Source of the DNA: a virus
Strand: one strand, 5' to 3'
Length of the DNA: 43,367 nt
Virus record (IMG/VR): IMGVR_UViG_3300030099_007836
Coordinates: 1-43,367 of that record
The notes below the pieces were generated by a model. It was not told the origin of the DNA. It ran no database searches and worked only from the letters and a program-made list of their open reading frames with translations. Position 1 is the stretch's first letter. Each line of letters starts with the position of its first letter. Positions 7,438 through 15,000 of the stretch are shown one piece after another. The position numbers were made by a program, and so were the translations under genes.

Positions 7438-8765
7438 AGTACACATATTATTCTTCTATAAAATCAGGCAAACGTATGATGAGAGATTTATTTTGTCTGA
7501 ATAACAAAAGTGCTGTATGTATGTCACCAAGTAAACCCATATGGGCATCATGCTTAGAACCTTTTGGTAATATTTTGAAGTGGGAATGGTATTATTGTAA
7601 TGAGAGTAATATATTACAAAAACACACTCATTACATAGATAAAAATAAAATATTAGAGGAAAAATATTGTGAGATGTGGTTTCCAGTAAAGAATAGTCAG
7701 GGAAAGAAGGTCATAGACTATAAAAAATGGAAAACACATGAAAATTTTTGGGGTTGTATAGATGATATATTACGAAGAGATATTATAACTAATCCTTTTT
7801 CTCTATTTGGTTATGCAGGTAGAGACAGTCATAAATTTATGCTGGAGATGAGTAATGACACCCCACCACTAAAACCACACCCAGATATAATACAACAACT
7901 AAGAAAACGTAAGAGTATAGTAGCATATAAAGAAAACATAGAGCATTTAGCGTATAATGTGTTTTCATGTAATGGGAGACCTGAATCAGTAGAACAGACA
8001 ATACACATTATCAATGAGATAAGAAAATTTCAAAAATACATACCAAAATTTTTAGAAAAATATGATATACCCTACGAAATGTTTTCTCTTGATAGTGGTG
8101 ATTATGCTAAAACTTTTGACCTAGATAAAGTTATACCCAGAAATTCAACTGATAATTTTTGGAAGAATAATTTGGGTCAAGATGTGAAAAAACTTGTCAG
8201 TGAATACATGAGAAATTATCCATGAAATTTACCTATTTTTCAACCATCAAATCAGGTAAACACTTGATGAGAAGTTTATTCTGGTTGAACAATAAAAGCA
8301 CATGTATCATGTCTCAAAGTAAACCAATATGGGCAGCATTATCAAAACCAATTGGTAAATTATATAAGTTAGAGTGGTATTGGTGCGATAAGGATAATAA
8401 ATTACAAACGCATAATTACTTTATAGATGTGACAGATAAACTTTTATCTTCACATTATACTGAGTATTGGTATCCTATAAAAGATCATAGGGGATATAAT
8501 TATTTGCCATATAATGAGTGGGTGACACATGAGAATTTTTGGGAGTGTATTGATAGTATTATGGAGAGAGATATAATAACAAATCCCTTTCAATTGTTAG
8601 GTTACGTAGGTAAAGATATTCATAAGATGCTGGAGCAGGTGAAGAACAATTCACCGACTATAAAACCACATCCCAATATAATACAACAACTACGAAAACG
8701 TAAGTCTATCGTAGCATATAAAGAAGATATAGAGCATTTGGCATATAATATTTTTTCGCTGGTGG
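7092..8765 (+). repeat. Near-identical DNA blocks in paralogues 4, 5 and 6
   Basis: A block of about 90 bases starting near 7092, 7875 and 8663 is highly similar in all three genes. It encodes PxIIQQLRKRKxIxAYKExIEHLAYNxFS. The spacing of about 785 bases equals one gene length, so these are tandem whole-gene duplications, not an internal repeat. Confidence 0.7.
7434..8225 (+). CDS. Cassette paralogue 5, P-loop/sulfotransferase-like (function unknown)
   Basis: 263 residues, starting at the ATG of an ATGA overlap. The N terminus is MKYTYYSSIKSGKRMMRDLF. It shares WEWYYCNES, DIITNPFSLFGYAGR, QLRKRKSIVAYKENIEHLA and IPYEMFSLDSGDYAKTF with copies 4 and 6. In this copy the acidic KED motif reads KEN (Asp to Asn), the only clear substitution in that block among the six. 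The segment just after it (FSCNGRPESVEQ) differs from the sisters, as does the C terminus, while the core stays constant. The pattern suggests a shared reaction with varied specificity. Function not recognised. Confidence 0.6.
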   Translation: MKYTYYSSIKSGKRMMRDLFCLNNKSAVCMSPSKPIWASCLEPFGNILKWEWYYCNESNILQKHTHYIDKNKILEEKYCEMWFPVKNSQGKKVIDYKKWKTHENFWGCIDDILRRDIITNPFSLFGYAGRDSHKFMLEMSNDTPPLKPHPDIIQQLRKRKSIVAYKENIEHLAYNVFSCNGRPESVEQTIHIINEIRKFQKYIPKFLEKYDIPYEMFSLDSGDYAKTFDLDKVIPRNSTDNFWKNNLGQDVKKLVSEYMRNYP

Positions 8766-9019
8766 GTGGATTTTCCGATCCAATAAAAACAATAAATCAA
8801 GTAAGAGAATTTCAAGATTACATGCCTATCTTCTTAGATAAACTTGAAATACCGTATGAAATATTTTCACTAGATAGTGGTGACTACGCTCAAACTTTTG
8901 AACTAAATAAAACTCTACCAAGACATAGCACCCAAACTCTTTGGGATTATGCATTTACAAATGATCGAGGTATTGATGTGAAAAAACAAGTTAGTAATTA
9001 CATGAAAAATTACGCATAG
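8222..9019 (+). CDS. Cassette paralogue 6, P-loop/sulfotransferase-like (function unknown)
   Basis: 265 residues, last of the tandem series, starting at an ATGA overlap with copy 5. It begins MKFTYFSTIKSGKHLMRSLF and carries LEWYWCDKDN, DIITNPFQLLGYVGK, QLRKRKSIVAYKEDIEHLA, IPYEIFSLDSGDYAQTF and KTLPRH. The KED acidic motif is intact. The next gene begins 32 bases downstream, the first real gap in the run; the gap contains ATACTATTATAAG, which might hold a weak -10 for the sugar genes that follow. Same family and caveats as the sister genes: sulfotransferase-like by motif layout, unproven. Confidence 0.6.
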   Translation: MKFTYFSTIKSGKHLMRSLFWLNNKSTCIMSQSKPIWAALSKPIGKLYKLEWYWCDKDNKLQTHNYFIDVTDKLLSSHYTEYWYPIKDHRGYNYLPYNEWVTHENFWECIDSIMERDIITNPFQLLGYVGKDIHKMLEQVKNNSPTIKPHPNIIQQLRKRKSIVAYKEDIEHLAYNIFSLVGGFSDPIKTINQVREFQDYMPIFLDKLEIPYEIFSLDSGDYAQTFELNKTLPRHSTQTLWDYAFTNDRGIDVKKQVSNYMKNYA

Positions 9020-9051
9020 TGTGTTAGAATACTATTATAAGAGAATTATCA

Positions 9052-9507
9052 ATGCTAGAAGTAGATCTTAGACATTTCCCATCAAAACTTCACAAAGCAA
9101 AAACTGTTGCTTTGCTAGGTAATGGAGGAAATCTTGCTGTTGCTCAACATATGGCATCAGACATTTTTAGACATACTGGGAAATTTTGTTTTGCTCCTGA
9201 CTCTGTAAATACAACTGCTTTAGCAGATAAAAATGATTGGAAAGTACCATGGATGGAGTACGCACAGTTTGCCGACCTTGTTATTGGAATAACTTGTAGA
9301 AATCACGCAGGTGTAGCAGATGCATTGATGACTGTAAAAGATAAATGCGATACTCTTCTCATTTGTCCTGTACAACATGAAGCACTTGACACACTTATTA
9401 TCCCTGCACGAAGTTATCACGAGTTTGAGTGTAACTCATTATGGACTATCTACATGATGATGGAACATATTGGTGTAGAATTACCTGATTTACCACACAT
9501 AAAATGA
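9052..9507 (+). CDS. gmhA: GmhA-like SIS-domain sugar-phosphate isomerase
   Basis: 151 residues, shorter than classical GmhA (about 190). VALLGNGGNLAVAQHMASDI (residues 19-38) matches the GNGGSAADAQHxAxEL substrate loop of sedoheptulose-7-phosphate isomerases, and TTALADKNDW (54-63) matches the following LTAxxND block. The usual second sugar-phosphate loop (STSGNS) reads TCRNHAG (81-87), so substrate or activity may differ. The family isomerises sedoheptulose-7-P to D-glycero-D-manno-heptose-7-P for LPS or S-layer glycans. It overlaps the HAD gene by 4 bases (ATGA), suggesting the two act in sequence. It is on the same strand as the KdsB/paralogue cassette and is plausibly part of the same glycan pathway. 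Confidence 0.75.
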   Translation: MLEVDLRHFPSKLHKAKTVALLGNGGNLAVAQHMASDIFRHTGKFCFAPDSVNTTALADKNDWKVPWMEYAQFADLVIGITCRNHAGVADALMTVKDKCDTLLICPVQHEALDTLIIPARSYHEFECNSLWTIYMMMEHIGVELPDLPHIK

Positions 9508-9893
9508 ATCCTTTAGTTGAAACATATGGTGACAAAACTGATTATGTCACTAATATATTCTGTATTGATATTGATGGCACTTTGACAGAACCACATAAAG
9601 GTACACCTTGGACTGCTGTGCCAAAATATGACCGTATTGCCAAAGTCAATCAATTATATGACGAGGGTGCGACAATATATCTTATGACTGCAAGAGGTTT
9701 TATCAAATCTCAGGAACATGATGGAACTATTCACGAACAACAGGGATATGCAGACGAACATGCAAGAGAGAGAACTGAACAGCAATTACAGAAATGGGGT
9801 GTCAAGTATCATGCATTATATTTTGGTAAACCTAGAGCAGTGACATATGTGGATGATCGTGCAATGAGTGACCACGAGTTTTTTCAAGATTAG
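9504..9893 (+). CDS. HAD-superfamily phosphatase, likely sugar phosphate
   Basis: 129 residues, compact and without a large cap domain. HAD motif I is DIDGT (22-26) with both aspartates, motif II is the Thr of YLMTARG (about 55-61), and the C-terminal acidic motif is YVDDRA, preceded by the Lys in FGKPRA. Related small HAD proteins occur in capsule and LPS operons, where they remove phosphates from sugar intermediates such as heptose bisphosphate. The ATGA overlap with the SIS isomerase supports a joint pathway. The last 62 bases overlap, in the opposite direction, the end of the gene at 9832-10812. Family assignment is firm; substrate is inferred from context. Confidence 0.75.
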   Translation: MNPLVETYGDKTDYVTNIFCIDIDGTLTEPHKGTPWTAVPKYDRIAKVNQLYDEGATIYLMTARGFIKSQEHDGTIHEQQGYADEHARERTEQQLQKWGVKYHALYFGKPRAVTYVDDRAMSDHEFFQD

Positions 9894-10812
9894 ATAACCA
9901 GTCGTACGATCTCTGATACTCTGGATTGTAGGTAAATTTTTGATGTGGTTCTAAAAATCCTTGAGTCATCATGTCATCATGCAATTCCTCTGGAGATTTG
10001 AGAGCATCAGTTCCTAGCATCAAAGTAGTAAGTTTTTTTCTTACACAAATGTCAATACTATTCCAATCACGAGTCCATTCAAAATATATTTTTTGATCTT
10101 CAGTCAACCAATTATACCCCCACTTCAACCAATGGATCACGATATTATTTTCTCTCTCCATCTCTTCCATTGTTTTAGTACGATATTGTTCTAACTTATC
10201 ATAAACGATCACCTTTTTATCTAAAAATTCAGCATAATATACATCGGTGCCAGGCCATGGTATGTAGATATACTCATGTCTCAAGAATATTTGTGATAAC
10301 CTCTCTTGTCTTACTATAGGATCTGCTAATTGAATAAATTTACTACCTTTTGGTAAGATAAGTTTATCCCAGTGCTTCCATATATCACATGTTCTCCATG
10401 GCAGCAGGAAAGTTGTGGGACTTGGAGCATTATCAATAAGATCTTGCACCCTCTTATAATCATTCTCTCTTATGGTACATTGATCATCTCTTGGTAAGAA
10501 GAACAATGACCCTTCTGGTTTGAAATCCTGTTTGCTGGCGACACGCCCCAACTCCCACAAAAATGGTGCTGTACCATAATACGCCCTTGTGCTACCAAAT
10601 TTTGCTGAATTTATTTTCTCTGCATGTCTTTTTGACCATGCATAAACCTTATTACTGTTGAAACACTCTCTTTTGGTGTACATATGATCGTAACGACCTA
10701 TTGCCTCACGACATACACCTGGCAAAATACCAAATAAAAAAGAGGTATCGAGTGATAAACCCAGATACCTCGCCATAGTATGATGCCACTTATCCGACCT
10801 GTCTGCGTACAC
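9832..10812 (-). CDS. Possible glycosyltransferase (GT-B-like C-terminal half), hypothetical
   Basis: 326 residues from GTG 10812-10810. The G of this codon is also the last base of the upstream stop TAG, and GGAG lies about 7 bases before it, which favours this start over the internal ATG 12 codons later. The section around residues 130-225 reads strand - PSPTTFLLPWRT - LILPKGSKFIQLAD - EYIYIPWPGTDVYYAEFLDK - KVIVYD. That is the layout of the nucleotide-sugar-binding half of GT-B or capsule-type transferases, where a G-x-x-x-x-E-A motif precedes KPVI. No exact family is recognised. Located between the sugar cassette and the fibre genes, it could glycosylate a fibre or a surface polymer. It ends by overlapping the HAD gene convergently by 62 bases. 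Confidence 0.5.
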   Translation of the reverse strand: MYADRSDKWHHTMARYLGLSLDTSFLFGILPGVCREAIGRYDHMYTKRECFNSNKVYAWSKRHAEKINSAKFGSTRAYYGTAPFLWELGRVASKQDFKPEGSLFFLPRDDQCTIRENDYKRVQDLIDNAPSPTTFLLPWRTCDIWKHWDKLILPKGSKFIQLADPIVRQERLSQIFLRHEYIYIPWPGTDVYYAEFLDKKVIVYDKLEQYRTKTMEEMERENNIVIHWLKWGYNWLTEDQKIYFEWTRDWNSIDICVRKKLTTLMLGTDALKSPEELHDDMMTQGFLEPHQKFTYNPEYQRSYDWLSNLEKTRGHSLHDHPHMSLL

Positions 10813-11228
10813 TAAGTAGCTCCGAAATATCCTCCTCCATTATGTAGAACACTATCAGTTGCTTTTCTTGAGAAACCTTGGAACTCGGACTTTTCAATCA
10901 ATATTGTATCAACTTCTTCATCTGTCAGTATTCCTTTCTCAAGTAATAACTGTACAAGACCCTCATTAGACACCTCTGTTTTATCTTCATACCATGGTGT
11001 CCATAGTTCATGGTGTTCATAATCTGCTATATCACCATAATCTCCATTTATTGCTTTTGTGTACAAATATCTTGAGTGTTCACATGTTACATCTGTAGGG
11101 GATGCAGTGTATGGTAACCACTCTTCATCTAATGGTACAAAATCAACCTCAAGGTCAATCATGTTTTTTTCAGGATTTGCCCACTTTGGGTTCCTAGCTC
11201 TTGCTACTTCGTAACTTGTGTCTGACAT
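10812..11228 (-). CDS. Tail-fibre-assembly-like small protein
   Basis: 138 residues, starting MSDTSYEVARARNPKWANPE. The segment KNMIDLEVDFVPLDEEWLPYTASPTDV followed by RYLYTKAINGDYGDIADYE is typical of small proteins encoded after tail-fibre genes in many phages (tail-fibre assembly or chaperone-like; the pattern is a protein of interest plus ATPxDxxxxGxxxYxxAxxGxxGxIAxY). The second half has LLLEKGILTDEEVDTIL, a short helix pair. It lies 6 bases downstream of the Gly/Asn-rich fibre protein, which supports a chaperone or tip role for that fibre. Exact function is inferred. Confidence 0.5.
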   Translation of the reverse strand: MSDTSYEVARARNPKWANPEKNMIDLEVDFVPLDEEWLPYTASPTDVTCEHSRYLYTKAINGDYGDIADYEHHELWTPWYEDKTEVSNEGLVQLLLEKGILTDEEVDTILIEKSEFQGFSRKATDSVLHNGGGYFGAT

Positions 11229-11234
11229 AATTGT

Positions 11235-12035
11235 TTAGGAATAACGTAACCAAAGAGTTGATGAGTATGCTACAGTTGTGTTGACTGTGATTGAACCAAG
11301 GTTCACGTTCACCGCCACGTTACCAGCAACTGATAAATCGTCTGTTGCAATAGTACCAGTACTACCAGTTATATTAAGATCATCAGTGGCAAGGTTTACA
11401 CTACCACCCACGCCTTTATTATCAAGAGAAACTGATGCATTGATATTTACTTTGTCATCATTACCATAGTTTGATCGTGGGTTTGCTTGGTTCACTGATA
11501 ATGTCTTACCACCCTGCAGGTTACCAGATACGTTCACGTTGGTGTTACCTTGAATATTACCACCTTGTAAGTTTCCTGATACATCACCCTGAATATTTCC
11601 AGAAATATTCGCTGTCCTATCACCTTGGACATTACCACCTTGCAGTGATCCTGACCCTGCTGCTGAACCACCGACTGAACCTGAGTTTGTCAGTGCAGCA
11701 CCTGAGTCATAACCCATACATCTCCAGTTTCCTGAAGGTGTGGTATTATGAACACGACCTGTTGCATCTGAAAATCGGAGACTTGAACCTGCTAATGTAG
11801 CACCTGGTGCATATTGTGTGTTACCACTCGCCTGTTGCATGAAAGCATAACTTCCAACCGTACCGACGTTTGCATTAGCATTCAATGTACTATATGTAAC
11901 TGACGCTGTGTTGATAGAGTTAAGTCTGCCACTACTGTCAATGTTGATAACGGGGATGGCATTGCCAGATCCATAGTTTCCTGACGAAACATCCGTCGTC
12001 ACATTTAGGTTGGCAGCATTACCGTGAAAAGCCAT
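11235..12035 (-). CDS. Repetitive fibre-type virion protein (266 residues)
   Basis: Composition is rich in Gly, Asn, Ser, Thr and Val with almost no charged clusters. Residues about 125-180 contain tandem degenerate units of the form SGN(L/I)QG(G/D), for example SGNLQGGNIQG, and VNVNLGSITVNTTVAYSSTLWLRYS ends the protein; such stretches fit triple-stranded beta fibre shafts. It resembles short structural proteins placed after the long fibres in marine T4-like phages. It has its own perfect late promoter (12059-12066) and a strong AAGGAGAT ribosome site about 8 bases before the ATG, so strong late expression is expected. No enzymatic motif is seen. Confidence 0.65.
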   Translation of the reverse strand: MAFHGNAANLNVTTDVSSGNYGSGNAIPVINIDSSGRLNSINTASVTYSTLNANANVGTVGSYAFMQQASGNTQYAPGATLAGSSLRFSDATGRVHNTTPSGNWRCMGYDSGAALTNSGSVGGSAAGSGSLQGGNVQGDRTANISGNIQGDVSGNLQGGNIQGNTNVNVSGNLQGGKTLSVNQANPRSNYGNDDKVNINASVSLDNKGVGGSVNLATDDLNITGSTGTIATDDLSVAGNVAVNVNLGSITVNTTVAYSSTLWLRYS

Positions 12036-12058
12036 TGATTACCGATCTCCTTCTTGGT

Positions 12059-12066
12059 TATTTATA
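12059..12066 (-). promoter_or_regulatory. T4-type late promoter TATAAATA
   Basis: The minus strand reads TATAAATA, an exact match to the T4 gp55-dependent late -10 element, ending about 24 bases before the start codon at 12035. A strong AAGGAGAT Shine-Dalgarno lies between them. Confidence 0.8.
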
Positions 12067-12069
12067 AGT

Positions 12070-15000
12070 TTATACTTGTTGTAATAAGAAGCGATACTTC
12101 TTACCAGAACGTTTGTTGAAGAGGAAAAGATCATCCTCACCCTCTTGGATTTGGTAATGACCCCAAGTTCCATCAACTTCATTTCCTCCAAGATGCTCAT
12201 TAGAAAGGTGAAGGTCACCAGTTCTTATGTTATCACCGTAGATATTTGACCATCTTACTGAGTTTGAACCCAAGTTATAAGTTGAGTCTGATTGTGGTAC
12301 GATAGTTCTTGCTGTAAGTGTTGCTGTCATTGTGTCAGCAGTGTCTGACCTGAGGAATGATCCAGAACTTACACCGTCAAGAGTATCAGCATCTAGTCCT
12401 GATCCAGAACCATCTACTGTCTTGATCAATGTCAAGATCTCTGATGCTGTCTGGTCTGCAGTAGCACCTGACTCAATACCATCGAGTTTACTGTGATCAG
12501 CATTAGTGAAGTTATTGTCTGTCTGTGACGCTACAGAGAAGTCTAATGTACCATCACCATCTTGATATGTTACTGTAATACCAGATTCAGAGTTGCTACT
12601 TACCATAGCACCCACGATATCTTGCACTGACTCAACAGATCTCTGAGAAGTTATGTAACCTGCTCCGTTTGTCAACTGATTGTTATTAGTGACATTGGTT
12701 GCACCAGAAGCAATACCGTCAAGTTTACTCTTAAGAGTATTGGTAAAATTATTATCCGTTTGAGATGCAACAGAGAAGTCTAACGTACCATCACCATCTT
12801 GATATGTTACTGTAATACCAGATTCAGTATTACTTGAGACCATCGCTCCTACTATGTCCTGAACCTGCTCGTTTGATAACTGTGTGTTAGCAGTGACATA
12901 GCCAGCACCGTTTGTAATGTTAGCATTGTTCAGTGCTATATTTGCCGATCCATCGAATGATACACCTGCAATAGTCCTTGCTGTAGCAAGTTTGGTTGCA
13001 GTAGCAGCGTTGCCTGTTGTGGATCCTGAAGATCCAGATACATTACCAGTGACGTTTCCTGTCAATGCACCCACAAATGTGGTGGTTGTTAGTGTGTTAG
13101 AACTTGGATTATACGATAACCCTGTATCGGATTCTAACCCTTGAGTTCCAGTGGCACCATCCACAAATACAGGATAGACGGTCTCGTTTGTGCTATTGTT
13201 AGCAGTGATGGTTGAGTTCGCTGCAAGTGTGGCAGTAGCAGAGTTTCCTGAACATGCTGCTGATGTGCCTGAACTTGTGATATACCCTGCACCATTGGTG
13301 ATTGCATTATTGTTCAGTGATATGTTTGCTGATCCATCAAACGACACACCTGCGATAGTTCTAGCGTTCGCTAGTTTTGTAGCAGTTGCAGAGTTACCAG
13401 TGCATGACCCTGATGACCCTGATGTGTTACCAGTGACATTACCAGTTAGATTACCAACAAATGCTCCTGATGAAAGTGTGATACCAGCAGCAGCAAAAGT
13501 TGCAAGTGTTGACCCGTCAATCGTTGCTACAATGCTACCTGTACCACTGTCATCCACACTCATACTTGTGTTGCCTTCAGTGATCTGAGTGGCATCTATG
13601 TCAACTGAAGCAGTGGACAGTGCTGTTATCTGACCCTGTGCGTTTACAGTGATGATTGGTATGGCACTGGCGGATCCATAACTTGCAGCAGATACTCCCG
13701 TATTAGCTAATTTGCTGCTCGCAATAGAACCTGCTAATTGAGCATTAGTTATGGTACCACTTAGACTACTTGTAGGATAATTGGTAGCATCAGAAAGATC
13801 AAACGCTGGTGTTGCATCTGATCCACCCAATGATAGTGATACACCACCATAAGATACACTGGAATTAGATAACTTAGCATTTCCAATTGAACCTGCTAAT
13901 TTACTCGCTGCAATAGAACCTGCTAGTTGAGCATTGGTTATGGTACCACTAAGACTACTTGTAGGATAATTTGTGGCATCACTCAAATTGAATGCTGGAG
14001 TGGCATCTGTTCCACCTAGTGTCAATGTAACACCACCCACACTCATGGTTGAGTTCGCTAGATATGCGTTACCAATCGCTGTACCCTGCCACACACCAGT
14101 GGATATAGTACCAAGACTTGTAAGTGATGATCCAGTTACACTAGATCCAAGTGTAGTTGCACTTAGAACTGATGTGTTATCAATCTTATAAACCTTGCCA
14201 TCAGCCAGGTTCATATTTTCTGATGATCCGAAATTATCACCTGTTGCTTCAAATTGGAAGGTCTTATCACCATCACCTGAGTCTATGGTAATACCTCCAC
14301 CATCTGCAGCAGAATCATCTGCAGCACCAGTGGCGACCTGAATATTTTTGTCTGCAATATTGACTGTTGTAGCATTCACAGTGGTAGTGGTGCCGTTCAC
14401 AGTCAAATTTCCTGAAACTGCTAGGTTGTCAGCAACAGTTGTGGTACCACCTGCAGAGTCTATCGTAAGATTACCTGATGAAGTTGTGACTGTATTTCCA
14501 TCCAGCGTTAAATTATCGACAGTTGCTGCACCTGAAACTGTCAAAGTGCCAGTAAATGCATCACTGGTGTCTGATCGTAAGAAGGATGCTGAACTTATAC
14601 CATCAAGAGTGTCTGCATCTAATCCTGAACCAGATCCATCAACGGTTTTGATTAGTGTGAGTATCTCACTTGCAGTCTGATCTGCTGTAGCACCTGCTTC
14701 AATACCATCGAGTTTTGAGTGATCAGCTGTGGTAAAATTCTCATCTGTCTGTGATGCTACAGCGAAGTCTATCGTACCATCACTATCTTGGTATGTTACG
14801 GTAATACCTGATTCAGTATTACTTGATAACATGGCACCCACGATATCCTGAATCTCTTCTGATGTCTGATCTGCGGTGGCACCTGACTCTATTGCATTGA
14901 GTTTTGATAATAAGGCATCGGTGAATGCATTGGTGTCACTATTGTTCTCATATGCTGTCTTGATCTCTGCATCAGATTGATCTGCTGTTGCACCTGCTTC

